Assembly: GCF_013141865.1 (NCBI RefSeq)
Contig: NZ_RCST01000001.1
Span: 186,001-250,000 of the forward strand
Length of the DNA: 64,000 nucleotides
DNA from: Methylomonas sp. ZR1
GTDB lineage: Bacteria > Pseudomonadota > Gammaproteobacteria > Methylococcales > Methylomonadaceae
Direction of reading: 5' to 3'
Positions within the stretch are counted from its first letter, which is position 1. Each line of letters begins with the position of its first letter. The notes under the pieces are model-generated. The model saw only the letters and a list, made by a program, of their open reading frames with translations, was not told the origin of the DNA and searched no databases. Position numbers and translations under genes: made by a program. Shown piece after piece: positions 8,891 to 16,901 of the stretch.

Positions 8891-9403
8891 TCAAGGCAAT
8901 GATTTGCTCAATCCATTGACTGGACGCTCGTCGTCCCCGGTATCGACATTGGCGCGTCTCTCCGGTGGACGTTGTTCGACTTGCAAGGGAATCAACGACG
9001 CACTGGCGGTGGGTGCCGCCTTGCCGATCATCCAACGCCTGGGTTCCAGTTCGGTGTAGACGTAGTTGGACACCATCAAATCGCCGTCTGCATCTTCCCA
9101 AGGCGCGATCCAAATGCGCATGACCTGCGATGGGGTACGAATCGGCGTGGGATCTTCGATCTTGGGTACGGGTTGCTGTAACGGCGGTACGAGTGCCGTT
9201 GATGAGTTTGTCTCCGAATTGGGGTTATTTTCCGGAGGCGCTTCCGTTATCGCCGTATTAGTGACTTGGTAAGCCTGTGTCGTCGACAGACAGCTGGGTT
9301 CGTCCGGCATGCCTTTACAGCCGTAGTCGGTGGCGCAGCCGGTGGTGATGGCGATCAGCAGTACACTGAGGCTATAAATAGAAAACTGATGAAAGCGTTT
9401 CAT
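8891..9403 (-). CDS. traV: TraV, outer-membrane lipoprotein of the transfer pore
   Basis: 170 residues with a lipoprotein signal peptide (hydrophobic run then ITTGC, lipidated Cys near residue 23). It has the TraV-type segment DYGCKGMPDEPSCLST with paired cysteines, a proline-rich middle and the conserved MRIWIAPWEDADGDL...YVYTELEPRRW region. TraV anchors the TraB-TraK core complex in the outer membrane. The start overlaps the dsbC stop (ATGA at 9400-9403). The assignment rests on lipobox, motifs and position. Confidence 0.92.
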   Translation of the reverse strand: MKRFHQFSIYSLSVLLIAITTGCATDYGCKGMPDEPSCLSTTQAYQVTNTAITEAPPENNPNSETNSSTALVPPLQQPVPKIEDPTPIRTPSQVMRIWIAPWEDADGDLMVSNYVYTELEPRRWMIGKAAPTASASLIPLQVEQRPPERRANVDTGDDERPVNGLSKSLP

Positions 9404-10224
9404 GGCTTTTTCTCCGTGGCGTTTGTGTTTTGTGCGTTTGTATCGGGCGTTGTTGCCAGACTGGGCGACGGTTTCGGTTTATCGGCCAACCAATCAGCTA
9501 ACACCTCGGGTGCGCCACTGTGAGTGCGGCCGTCAGGCGCAATCAGAAATGGCACACCCTTCAAATTGAATAACTTGGCAGTGACCACGGCTTTTTGCAG
9601 CGGCTCTTTGTTGCATTGAGTGGGCGGTTCGGTCGGTAAGCCGACGTAGTCCTGTTTCAAGAGTCGGTCACGTACACTGTCTTTGAGCTTGGCATCGCTG
9701 GATCCCAACTGACAGGCCAGTTGCACGACAATGTTTTGCGATTCGGGACCGAGAATGGGGACCATCACCAGCTTGAAGGTGTACTGGTCCTGCAAGGCTT
9801 GCAGGTCTTTCATGACCTTGCCGCAGTAAGGGCAGCGCGGATCGATGAACACTAGGACTTGGGCTTTGCCATGGCCGACCGTTACCGCACCCAGATCGTC
9901 AGCCTTGAGTTTCATTCGTGACAGGTCGATACGGTTGGCGATTTTGTCGATATCCGCCAGTTCCTTGATCTCTTGCTGAGTCCAGATGTCAATCAATTTG
10001 CCGCCGTAAAAGGCAAAGCGGCCGTTGCTGGAAATAAACACTGTCTGCTCGCCGGACTTAACCATCTTCAGGCCTGAGATCGGCAAGTCTTGCATGCCGT
10101 CGATTTTGATCGATAGCAAGCCTGCAGCAATATCCGAGACCGCTGGTTTTGGCGGATTCGCGGCCAGAGCAATCGATGTACTGAATAGCGTGGCCAGTAA
10201 TAAAGGTATGTGGCGGAATGTCAT
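9400..10224 (-). CDS. DsbC-like periplasmic disulfide isomerase
   Basis: 274 residues with a signal peptide (MTFRHIPLLLATLFSTSIALA). There is a DsbC-type N-terminal dimerisation domain (ISGLKMVKSGEQTVFISSNG) and a thioredoxin domain with active site CPYC (DPRCPYCGKV) and cis-Pro loop GVPFLIAP. Two more cysteines (QLACQ and TQCNKE) resemble the second disulfide of DsbC. DsbC genes inside F-type operons serve the cysteine-rich TraU and TraN. The C-terminus is a Ser/Pro/Thr-rich tail of about 25 residues. It starts 37 nt after traB, a gap filled by a hexamer repeat. Confidence 0.92.
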   Translation of the reverse strand: MTFRHIPLLLATLFSTSIALAANPPKPAVSDIAAGLLSIKIDGMQDLPISGLKMVKSGEQTVFISSNGRFAFYGGKLIDIWTQQEIKELADIDKIANRIDLSRMKLKADDLGAVTVGHGKAQVLVFIDPRCPYCGKVMKDLQALQDQYTFKLVMVPILGPESQNIVVQLACQLGSSDAKLKDSVRDRLLKQDYVGLPTEPPTQCNKEPLQKAVVTAKLFNLKGVPFLIAPDGRTHSGAPEVLADWLADKPKPSPSLATTPDTNAQNTNATEKKP

Positions 10225-10234
10225 AACGACCTTT

Positions 10235-10258
10235 GGGTTAGGGTTAGGGTTAGGGTTA
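10235..10258. repeat. Four perfect GGGTTA repeats in the traB-dsbC gap
   Basis: Four tandem GGGTTA units fill most of the 37-nt space between the traB stop and the dsbC start. On the coding strand this reads as TAACCC repeats ending just before the AAAGG ribosome-binding site of dsbC. The unit is the vertebrate telomere hexamer, but four copies in an operon gap are best read as a slippage-prone microsatellite that could tune spacing or translation. Confidence 0.9.
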
Positions 10259-10261
10259 GAA

Positions 10262-11641
10262 TCAGCTTGGGGTTTTCAGCTTCAATGCCGTGCCTTTTTG
10301 CACGATGAAGTTAACCTGGCGGGTGGCATCGACTTCGATGACCGGGTAAATCTCTTCGGCCATGTCCATGTAAAAGTGCGACAGCCGTTCCATGGCAAAA
10401 CCTGCGCCTCGCAAAGCACCGCCTTCCATCGACTGCGAGGAAAAGGCGCTTTGAAACGGTGTGGTACCAGATAGCGCACCGATGCCGCCGGTCATCAGCA
10501 CCGGAATCTGGTTACGACCGAAGGCATCAGAAAAGCCGCGCAGGAAACCGGCCATCATGGACTGGGCGAGTAACGCACCTTGTTTGGAGACCACGCGACC
10601 ACGCACCCCGTTTTTGCCGTCTTCGCCGGTGGCGTAGGCATTCATCGGCACTTCGATCACGCCACCGTCCTGGCGCACGCAGGAAAAGGTCTCGCCGCGA
10701 AAATAGGCGCGCTCAGCGCTCAAATCGCCAAAGCCGGCGGCCAACAAAAAGCACTCGCGGACATCGACATGGAAACGGTTGGGCAAGATGGCTTCTTTCT
10801 TGATCCGGAACAGCACTGGCATCGGTTCTTTCTTGGCTTTGCGGCCAGTCGGGGCATCCAGACCATTCAGCAATACGCCAGTTAAAATGCTGCCGGCCGG
10901 GATGAAGACGTCGCTGTTTGCGTGGCCTGGCTGAGACTGGCCGTGAGCTGTGGTCTGCGCGGCGTCTTTATCTTTACCGTTGGAGTGCTTAGCGCCCTCC
11001 TGGATGACGCGAATCTGCATCACCGCCGGCGCCTGGCTATTGGCTCGTCCTCCCGAGACGCCGGTATTGCCCGGTGTCGGTCCAGGAATAGCCGCTTGCT
11101 CGAAGACGCGGTTGAGATCGTCTTGGCTGTTATCGAAGGGCGCACTGTTTGGACGGAGAGTTGACAGTCTTCCTTGTTTCGATGGCTCCAGTGCGTTTTG
11201 ACTGGCATCGCCTGGGTTACCGGTGACTGCGGGTGTGACCGCTTTGTTCTTCAACGACTCGACTTCACCGGTGACAGCTTGCAATTTGGCTTCATAGGCT
11301 TCGCGCTCAGCGGTGGTCCATTGTTTGAAACGAATTTCGTCGGATAGCCGTTCGCGCTTTTGTTGTTCTTCGATCGCAGCTAGTCGGCGGGCTTGTTCGT
11401 CGTTTTTCTGTAGCAGATCGCGCAATTGCGCGGAAATGCCGTCGATGCCCAGTGAACGTGGATCGCTATCGGTCAATATATGTTGGATGGTCGCCTGTTT
11501 GCTCAACGGTTTACTGACGTCCGGGGTGACAGTGGCTAACGCGATGATGACCGCCAACAGCACGGTACCGATGCTGCCGACGGCCAGATTGCGTTTGGCT
11601 GCCGGACTCAAGCGTGTCCACCAGGTATCGACGACCGCCAT
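10262..11641 (-). CDS. traB: TraB, VirB10-like channel scaffold
   Basis: 459 residues from the ATG at 11641, which overlaps the traK stop (TAATG). The frame is open further upstream to 11797, but that would run through traK. One transmembrane helix lies near residues 15-37, followed by a long coiled coil (about 60-125, RRLAAIEEQQKRERL) and a variable linker. The conserved TraB/TrbI C-terminal domain includes FIPAGSILTGVLLNGLDAPTG, VDVRECFLLAAGFGDLSAER and the MMAGFLRGF antenna region. TraB spans inner to outer membrane in the F-type core complex with TraK and TraV. Confidence 0.94.
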   Translation of the reverse strand: MAVVDTWWTRLSPAAKRNLAVGSIGTVLLAVIIALATVTPDVSKPLSKQATIQHILTDSDPRSLGIDGISAQLRDLLQKNDEQARRLAAIEEQQKRERLSDEIRFKQWTTAEREAYEAKLQAVTGEVESLKNKAVTPAVTGNPGDASQNALEPSKQGRLSTLRPNSAPFDNSQDDLNRVFEQAAIPGPTPGNTGVSGGRANSQAPAVMQIRVIQEGAKHSNGKDKDAAQTTAHGQSQPGHANSDVFIPAGSILTGVLLNGLDAPTGRKAKKEPMPVLFRIKKEAILPNRFHVDVRECFLLAAGFGDLSAERAYFRGETFSCVRQDGGVIEVPMNAYATGEDGKNGVRGRVVSKQGALLAQSMMAGFLRGFSDAFGRNQIPVLMTGGIGALSGTTPFQSAFSSQSMEGGALRGAGFAMERLSHFYMDMAEEIYPVIEVDATRQVNFIVQKGTALKLKTPS

Positions 11642-12618
11642 TACCGTTGCCCTCCGCTCAATAATGAAGGACGCAAACTGACTGACCCCTCTGGCGATTG
11701 TCGGACCACGACATACAATTCGGTGGCTTCCTGCGGCTTCAACACCACGTTGGGCCAAACTGAAACGGCCAGTACGTCCTGTTGCGTCGTGGCACAACTA
11801 CGTTCGTCGAACTCGAGCATGTCGCCGCCAGTATTCTTGGCAAGTCCCACCAAGATCAGCCTGTCCTGACCTTCCAGAACTTGACCGGTTTTGATCTGCA
11901 CCCGGTCTTGCAGGCAGTGAATCTGTTCTTGCGGCTTGGGTTCGCGCAGGGAATAACCAGGCGGGGTCTTTTGCAAACCCAAATCCCGGAACAAGGTTTT
12001 TAGCTGGCTGATGTAGGCTTGTTCCTGTTGGCCAGAATTTCGATTACCGGCATCCGAACGTTGCCATTGGTTCAGTAGTTGGTAGCTGTCTTTATCCAGA
12101 TCAAGGTGAATTTCCCGCGCAGGAATCCGTTTGGGGATCAATGTGAGCGACAAGGCAATATCCTGATTGTCACCAGGGGTGATGTATAAGGTCACCGGCG
12201 TTTCGTCGGCGGTGGCGACATAGACGATTTTGCCTTTGGTGCTGGTGGTGGCCTGGCTGGTGGTCGTGACCACCGGATGTTCGAACGGTGTGACCAGCCG
12301 ATTCAAGTGGCCGACGGCAATCGGCATCAGTTCGTTGATGCCGGGTTTAACCGAAATATGCTGTGGGCCGATGGATGTGGCTGAGACTGCGTTTGACGCT
12401 GCCGCTTGCTGTTTGGCGGCTTTCAAGACACTGGCATCGACCGGGGGTAACTCGATGCCTAAATCCGGCTGAGACGTGGCAACGGGCTGTGATGGCGATG
12501 CGGACGACTCTTCGGCTACGGTGGTGACCGGTGGCAACACCGTCACCGGTAAATCATCGGCGGCCCAAGCGCCATTGGCGAAGCAAAACAATAACCAGGG
12601 GTGCAACAATCGTTTCAT
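11641..12618 (-). CDS. traK: TraK, secretin-like outer-membrane core protein
   Basis: 325 residues with a signal peptide (MKRLLHPWLLFCFANGAWAA). The body is beta-rich: HISVKPGINELMPIAVGHLNRLVTP, VTLYITPGDNQDIALSLTLIP, and a C-terminal CATTQQDVLAVSVWPNVVL segment, all typical of TraK/VirB9-like proteins. It forms the outer-membrane ring of the transfer channel with TraV and TraB. It overlaps traE by 4 nt (ATGA 12615-12618) and traB by 1 nt. Confidence 0.92.
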   Translation of the reverse strand: MKRLLHPWLLFCFANGAWAADDLPVTVLPPVTTVAEESSASPSQPVATSQPDLGIELPPVDASVLKAAKQQAAASNAVSATSIGPQHISVKPGINELMPIAVGHLNRLVTPFEHPVVTTTSQATTSTKGKIVYVATADETPVTLYITPGDNQDIALSLTLIPKRIPAREIHLDLDKDSYQLLNQWQRSDAGNRNSGQQEQAYISQLKTLFRDLGLQKTPPGYSLREPKPQEQIHCLQDRVQIKTGQVLEGQDRLILVGLAKNTGGDMLEFDERSCATTQQDVLAVSVWPNVVLKPQEATELYVVVRQSPEGSVSLRPSLLSGGQR

Positions 12619-13226
12619 GGTTGAGCCTTATGCGGTTGGCCTTGGGTGGCTTTCAAACGGGCTAGTGTTCTGGGGGAATCCGGATACACGTCGATGTATT
12701 CCAGCCGGGGCCGATAGTTTTTAATGGCGATGATGAATTCGTAGGTACGGAGCTTCACGTCCGGTTTGGAACTGGGGCCCTGGCTTTTCAGTTCGCCGCT
12801 GACGAAGACTTTGTTGCTCTCGGCTTCGTAATCGACATGACGCGGCGTAAAACTGATCGCGACCCGGTCCATCTTGATGGCCTTGATTTGATCGCTCATG
12901 GCATCCAGGACACTGCGGTAAATATCCGGCGCCAATAACGGCTCGACTGCGGTTTTCAGAAAGTCGGCATTGGCTGGCGTGGTGTTGCCAAGCAATTCGG
13001 CCAGGAACAATCCCCAGGACTCTTTGAACTCGCTGGATGCCTGACTGCGTGTGACTTCGACTTCCTGCGTCAAGCTCGGCGGCACCAGAATGATGCTACG
13101 TTCGGTTCGCCAGGCAGCCAGCGAGGTAATCACGCAAATGACTAACAAACCAATGATGACGACGCGGCTAAACCGATTTTCGGTTTCGTGGCCGTCCCAG
13201 GTTTGCAGAAAATCCGACCATCTCAT
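12615..13226 (-). CDS. traE: TraE, inner-membrane VirB8-like protein
   Basis: 203 residues from the ATG at 13226 (MRWSDFLQTWDG), which overlaps the traL stop as ATGA. An in-frame upstream start at 13292 would lie inside traL and is less likely. There is an N-terminal transmembrane helix (VVIIGLLVICVITSLAAW), then the TraE signature (LVPPSLTQEVEVTRSQASSE, AVEPLLAPDIY) and a periplasmic domain. It is a core scaffold component of F-type secretion. Confidence 0.93.
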   Translation of the reverse strand: MRWSDFLQTWDGHETENRFSRVVIIGLLVICVITSLAAWRTERSIILVPPSLTQEVEVTRSQASSEFKESWGLFLAELLGNTTPANADFLKTAVEPLLAPDIYRSVLDAMSDQIKAIKMDRVAISFTPRHVDYEAESNKVFVSGELKSQGPSSKPDVKLRTYEFIIAIKNYRPRLEYIDVYPDSPRTLARLKATQGQPHKAQP

Positions 13227-13504
13227 GGCAGGAACCGGCGGATGTAGGGATTGGGTATGGTCTGCGCGCGACTGGGCAACAGGCCCAGCCAATACAGCGC
13301 ATGCAAGGTATAGCCGTCAGGCCGATTATCGCGAAAACGCCGGTAAAACTTGACCGCAATCAACCCGAGCGCTAAGCCCGGAATGAATTGATCGATCAAC
13401 ATGCCGGTCAGCATGCTGACCATGAAGGGTACGATCTCGTCCGCGCTCCACAATAAAATGTGGATCGGATCGTCGATCGATTGGGGGATGGCAACGGGTT
13501 CCAT
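13223..13504 (-). CDS. traL: TraL, small inner-membrane conjugation protein
   Basis: 93 residues, as usual for TraL, with a hydrophobic N-terminal half and the motif GLALGLIAVKFYRRFR, followed by HALYWLGLLP and a C-terminal PNPYIRRFLP. It is the first gene of the mating-pore operon, so the transcription start should lie in the 200 nt upstream. A GAGGTC ribosome-binding site lies about 4 nt before the ATG (13504). Confidence 0.92.
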   Translation of the reverse strand: MEPVAIPQSIDDPIHILLWSADEIVPFMVSMLTGMLIDQFIPGLALGLIAVKFYRRFRDNRPDGYTLHALYWLGLLPSRAQTIPNPYIRRFLP

Positions 13505-13557
13505 AATGACCTCCGGTTGGGATGGCCATTATTGTGAGCAGGATTTAGGGCGAGTTG

Positions 13558-13593
13558 CGTACAATAAAAGTCAAATACGACTTTTATTGTACG
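13558..13593. promoter_or_regulatory. Perfect 15-bp inverted repeat upstream of the tra operon
   Basis: CGTACAATAAAAGTC (13558-13572) and its exact reverse complement (13579-13593) are separated by 6 nt. The arm is AT-rich and not followed by a proper T-run on either side, so an operator or an IHF/regulator site fits better than a terminator. It sits 54 nt upstream of traL, where the promoter of the tra operon is expected. The XRE protein at 15128-15397 is one candidate binder (inference). Confidence 0.6.
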
Positions 13594-13705
13594 AGTGAAG
13601 ATTTTTTTTAAAAAAAACGGAGCGAAAGCAATCCAGTCAGTGGGTAATATGCCTTTAACTGCAAATTACCCTGATTGCCTTTAGGCATGACGGAAGGTGT
13701 TTTGT

Positions 13706-14014
13706 CTAATCATCCGTGATGGGAAACGCGGTTCTCGACTGTTCAACACGCTCACGTAAATTCAGCCCCGGCTTAAAGTGCGAGGTATACCGAATGGGCA
13801 AACTCACTGGTTCGCCTGTCCTGGGGTTACGCCCTATCCGAGCGGCTCGTTGAATAACAGAGAATCCACCAAATCCACGAATCTCAATGCGTTCACCTTG
13901 GGCCAAATGGTGGGTCAGCGCATCAATGGTGATGTTAATGGCCATTTCAACGTCACGTTGCAGTAGATGAGGCAATCTAAGGCTGATGTTTTCGATGAGT
14001 TGGGATTTCGTCAT
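13706..14014 (-). CDS. IHF-beta-like nucleoid protein
   Basis: 102 residues. It has the IHF/HU fold motifs in order: MTKSQLIENI, then the IHF-beta signature GERIEIRGFGGFSVIQRAAR, then GRNPRTGEPV, then HFKPGLNLRERV. It is closer to IhfB than to HU or IhfA. It probably bends DNA in promoter or recombination complexes of the mobile element; an element-borne copy is unusual enough to suggest a specific partner. The last 12 residues (TAFPITDD) extend past the usual end. Confidence 0.9.
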   Translation of the reverse strand: MTKSQLIENISLRLPHLLQRDVEMAINITIDALTHHLAQGERIEIRGFGGFSVIQRAARIGRNPRTGEPVSLPIRYTSHFKPGLNLRERVEQSRTAFPITDD

Positions 14015-14052
14015 TCTCGTACCGGGTCTGGGTTAAATGTCCATGAATGCCG

Positions 14053-14607
14053 CTAGCCATGGCTTGCGGGTAGTGTCTTGCCACCTTGTTCGATAATCAC
14101 TGCTTGTTTAAGTAAATCGCTTGCCGCGGGGTATCTTTCGTAAAGACGGCCAATGGCACGATAATAAGCTATGGTATCAAACGGCTCTGAGGCTTGTTTT
14201 CGAATCAATTCGGCCAATCTTGACCTGAAATCCGGTGAAACCGTCACTATGCGTAGACCTTTGACAATTTTGGTGTCGGGATCCACCAAGACCAGATTAA
14301 TGGGCAAATAAGCACCACCCTCATCAATCGTCTCATCACCGGCTAGATGAATGGTAAACGCCAAATCCGACCAATCCAGAAAGCCGTCGATTTTGAATAA
14401 AAACAAAATGAGTTCGGCTTTTGCGAATAACGCAAACGAAGTATTCCCATTCAGAAAGGCTTGGATTTCTCGAGGGGATGCCGAAAAATTAAACGTCAGC
14501 AAAGGCGTGCCATTGGCTAGGATTATGCTCATGCCTTCCGCGGGCATGTCATGATCAAAGCGTTCACCCACGCATAGTTTCAAACATCCCATTTCGTTTA
14601 TGTTCAT
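14053..14607 (-). CDS. Uncharacterised 184-aa protein
   Basis: I do not recognise the family. The N-terminal half is beta-rich and hydrophobic (ANGTPLLTFNFSASP, FAKAELILFLFKIDGFLDWSD), with no signal peptide. The segment KGLRIVTVSPDFRSRLAELI and the helical C-terminus resemble small domains of unknown function often found in integrative elements. It lies 38 nt upstream of the IHF-like gene on the same strand and may share its transcript. It is a real gene by length, start context and position between co-directional genes. Confidence 0.65.
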   Translation of the reverse strand: MNINEMGCLKLCVGERFDHDMPAEGMSIILANGTPLLTFNFSASPREIQAFLNGNTSFALFAKAELILFLFKIDGFLDWSDLAFTIHLAGDETIDEGGAYLPINLVLVDPDTKIVKGLRIVTVSPDFRSRLAELIRKQASEPFDTIAYYRAIGRLYERYPAASDLLKQAVIIEQGGKTLPASHG

Positions 14608-14628
14608 GAGGCAGAGAGAGGCATGAGC

Positions 14629-14862
14629 CTATGAATAAGGGAGAGGTAATGGCTCACCTAAAAGCCGCACGTTTTCATCAATATCAACGGCAACACAACG
14701 ATTCGCTTGGATCGCCTCGGCTAAAGTGTATTCGTCCTGGCACAAGTAAACATTCTGTTCACAGGTTGAACAATAGCGAACGTCCTGATTGTCCGTTTGA
14801 GTCAACTCGGCCCATTTTTTATCGCATTGTTTGCCAAAAATGCAGTTTCTGATTACGCCCAC
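14629..14862 (-). CDS. Small cysteine-rich (probable zinc-binding) protein
   Basis: 77 residues with four cysteines in a compact core: C-DKKW at about 13, then YCSTC (CxxC) and YLC, and a late NRCVAVDI. The pattern C...W...RYCxxCxxxVYLC...CVAV is found in a widespread family of small conserved hypothetical proteins. No membrane segment is seen. A zinc-bound cytosolic fold is likely; function is unknown. Confidence 0.65.
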   Translation of the reverse strand: MGVIRNCIFGKQCDKKWAELTQTDNQDVRYCSTCEQNVYLCQDEYTLAEAIQANRCVAVDIDENVRLLGEPLPLPYS

Positions 14863-14903
14863 TTCGAATTCCTTGAAGCAAAAAAAATGGTATGTCGACT
14901 TAT

Positions 14904-15131
14904 TCAGCCAGTACAGGTTTTTAGCTTGACTGAAAAATCCGCAATCCCCAGTTTGAATAATTGTTTGGCTGCCGCGTCCAAGGTTTTAAATTCCTTGGTT
15001 TCACGTTTGGTCGTTTCCAATGGTTGTCCGTTGATGACCACCATGTAACCTTGAGCCATAACGGCATAATGAACTTGAACTTGCTTCACCGCATTGGCAT
15101 CAAGCAAAACCTTCACCTCGCGCTCAATCAT
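14904..15131 (-). CDS. Small uncharacterised protein, partner of the XRE regulator
   Basis: 75 residues from the ATG at 15131 (MIEREVKVLLDANAV). This ATG overlaps the stop of the upstream XRE gene (ATGA at 15128-15131), which decides the start. The protein is a short beta-alpha fold (VHYAVMAQGYMVVINGQPLE, then TKEFKTLDAAAKQLFKLGI). The translational coupling to a DNA-binding regulator suggests a two-gene control unit. No toxin or antitoxin signature is clear. Confidence 0.6.
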   Translation of the reverse strand: MIEREVKVLLDANAVKQVQVHYAVMAQGYMVVINGQPLETTKRETKEFKTLDAAAKQLFKLGIADFSVKLKTCTG

Positions 15132-15397
15132 ACGCCTCCCTTGATTTTCGGTTCGCTGGGCTGAATGGGCTGTTCCCACGATTCAAATAGATCTTGTTGG
15201 TCGACCAATACCAGTAGATCACCCGGCTTTACCTGCAAATAGCGACACAACTTGGCAAGCACCTCGCGATCAAAGCTTTTTACCTGATCGTAGTAATAGC
15301 GATCTACCGTCGCCCGCGCAATGCCTGTTGCGTGACATACGTCGGCGACTTTAAGGCGTTTGGATCCAAGGATCGTTGACAGTCGACAGGTGATCAT
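15128..15397 (-). CDS. XRE-family transcriptional regulator
   Basis: 89 residues with an HTH of Cro/CI type at residues about 14-65 (KVADVCHATGIARATVDRYYY, LAKLCRYLQVKPGDLLVLV). The LxVxxGDLL pattern is typical of YozG/XRE helix 4-5. It likely represses nearby element genes, including possibly its own. The plus strand at 15398-15542 has no gene and is the probable promoter region. Confidence 0.85.
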   Translation of the reverse strand: MITCRLSTILGSKRLKVADVCHATGIARATVDRYYYDQVKSFDREVLAKLCRYLQVKPGDLLVLVDQQDLFESWEQPIQPSEPKIKGGV

Positions 15398-15542
15398 ATG
15401 CCATATTGAGTGAATAATTAATCGATCTCGATGAATTTTTATAATGATAAAGCGAAGGAAAACTTATGGCAAGGGCTGCTTATCAATGGCAATTCACTGG
15501 GTGCTTATGACTAGTAGCCTAGCTGGTCACTCCAGGCCAGGA

Positions 15543-16424
15543 TTAACTTTTGTTACAGCCGCATGGAATTAACCAGCTGGTGGCTGGTTTGTCATGTTTT
15601 GCATAATCGGCAACTGGAAATTGGTCTCCTGTAAGTTTTTCCAGTTCGTCAATCGTTACCAAAAAGTGATCCAGATTGCGTTTCGTGGCCTCAGTGGAAT
15701 TCGGCACTACCCAGGCAATTGCCCGTTCATCGGCGCCCGTGCCCCGTACGATCACTTTGTAAAAGTAGTCGGGGGTGCGTACGCCATGACTGGAAGCAAA
15801 AATATCGTTGTTGGTATCCTGACCCCAGATTATGCCGCCTAGGACTAAGAGATCATCAATATCTCGGTAACACTCGATGATTTCCTCCGTAAGCAACCAG
15901 GCACCTCGATTCATCTGCGAGGTTTGAGGCAAGATGTTCGCCATATAGTTCGATTGATGGATCGCATTGACCGAGTCATCAAGATGATTTGCGGGCACTT
16001 GGTGACCACGGTCATAGCCATTGCCGTAGGCCTGGCTACTGAACTGTTGGCACGCTGCTGGTGCACCTGGCCCCAACTCGAAATGATCGTAGCGCTTTAC
16101 ATTGCCATTGTCTCGCTGGGCGGTATAGCGAAATCGGATAGCGGCTCGTTCTTTGCAATCAATCCAAAGGGTGAATCCTTCGTAATCAAGCTTAAGAAAC
16201 TCATTCGACTCCATGCTGGCTTGCACTTGGGCAGGTGGCTGCGCTGTTTCACTGGGTGGCACGACCGGTTCCACTTTTGCCTTGATGCGATCTTCATGGC
16301 AGTGGTATTCACTCCTCTTTCGATGGGTATGGCAACCTTCGGTATTAACCTTACCGGGGTGAGCATGCGCACCGCTCCAGCATAGAACGATAAAAAATCC
16401 AAAGGTAAGGCGTAACGCAGGCAA
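15543..16424 (-). CDS. Secreted DNA/RNA non-specific endonuclease with YHYH-like N-terminus
   Basis: 293 residues with a signal peptide (LTFGFFIVLCWSGAHA). The short His-rich N-terminus (GCHTHRKRSEYHCHEDR) is known from a family of exported nucleases. The nuclease domain carries the NUC1 catalytic motif DRGHQVPANH and a downstream Asn in YMANILPQTSQMNRGAW. The catalytic His and Asn are both present, so it should be active. It would act in the periplasm or outside the cell. It could protect the donor or digest foreign DNA (inference). Confidence 0.88.
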   Translation of the reverse strand: MPALRLTFGFFIVLCWSGAHAHPGKVNTEGCHTHRKRSEYHCHEDRIKAKVEPVVPPSETAQPPAQVQASMESNEFLKLDYEGFTLWIDCKERAAIRFRYTAQRDNGNVKRYDHFELGPGAPAACQQFSSQAYGNGYDRGHQVPANHLDDSVNAIHQSNYMANILPQTSQMNRGAWLLTEEIIECYRDIDDLLVLGGIIWGQDTNNDIFASSHGVRTPDYFYKVIVRGTGADERAIAWVVPNSTEATKRNLDHFLVTIDELEKLTGDQFPVADYAKHDKPATSWLIPCGCNKS

Positions 16425-16448
16425 TCTGTTGATCCGTAAAGTGGTTGT

Positions 16449-16736
16449 TTACTGTAGCCGTTGCCACAGAGCATGAATGATGAAAAGTGCAGCGTCATCA
16501 GGATGGGACGTTGAACATTCTAGCAGTAACGGATTATCCGGATTATGAAGGTCGTAGGCATTTCGAATCGCCAGTCCAAGCCCGAAATGCAGGTCTATCA
16601 GGTTGTTCGGTTCCATTGCCGCTATTGTCAGTTGGTCCTTCTCTTCCAGAACCAGTAACAACCGAGCGACAGCTTCCGCCACAGTAACTGGTGAATGTAA
16701 AACGTCACGGTGTATTGATGACCAATTATTGCCCAA
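16449..16736 (-). CDS. DUF6794-like small protein
   Basis: 95 residues. The sequence pattern SPVTVAEAVARLLLVLEEKD, then DLHFGLGLAIRNAYDL and DDAALFIIHALWQRLQ, resembles the DUF6794 family (conserved hypothetical, no known activity). It is oriented like the nuclease gene and starts 312 nt upstream of it, and the two may be co-transcribed. No signal peptide or membrane segment. Confidence 0.6.
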   Translation of the reverse strand: MGNNWSSIHRDVLHSPVTVAEAVARLLLVLEEKDQLTIAAMEPNNLIDLHFGLGLAIRNAYDLHNPDNPLLLECSTSHPDDAALFIIHALWQRLQ

Positions 16737-16797
16737 TTTGATTAGCCTTTAAGTAGAACAGCGGGTTAGATGAACTAACCCTATATTTTAAACAATG

Positions 16798-16820
16798 TTA
16801 TCCACAGAATTTGGGGATAA
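16798..16820. promoter_or_regulatory. Convergent DnaA-box pair
   Basis: TTATCCACA (16798-16806, the consensus DnaA box) and, inverted 5 nt away, TGGGGATAA (16812-16820, which reads TTATCCCCA on the minus strand). The pair lies in the AT-rich gap between the divergent gene at 16736 and yfbR at 16902. It could be a DnaA-regulated promoter or an element replication origin; there is no iteron array, so regulatory use is as likely. Confidence 0.4.
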
Positions 16821-16901
16821 CGATTCAGCGGCAGTAAGATTAAGGCTATTGCGCTGCAGTGTTTTAATCTGCTTTGAACAAACTTAGGATTTCTTAACCC
16901 C

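Noticed and set aside
10235..10258. A real telomere or linear end
   Set aside because: Four units within an operon gap between two intact genes cannot be a replicon end.
15398..15542. A 14-codon plus-strand peptide after GAAGGAAAACTT
   Set aside because: Too short and without family support; the gap is more likely the promoter region of the XRE gene.
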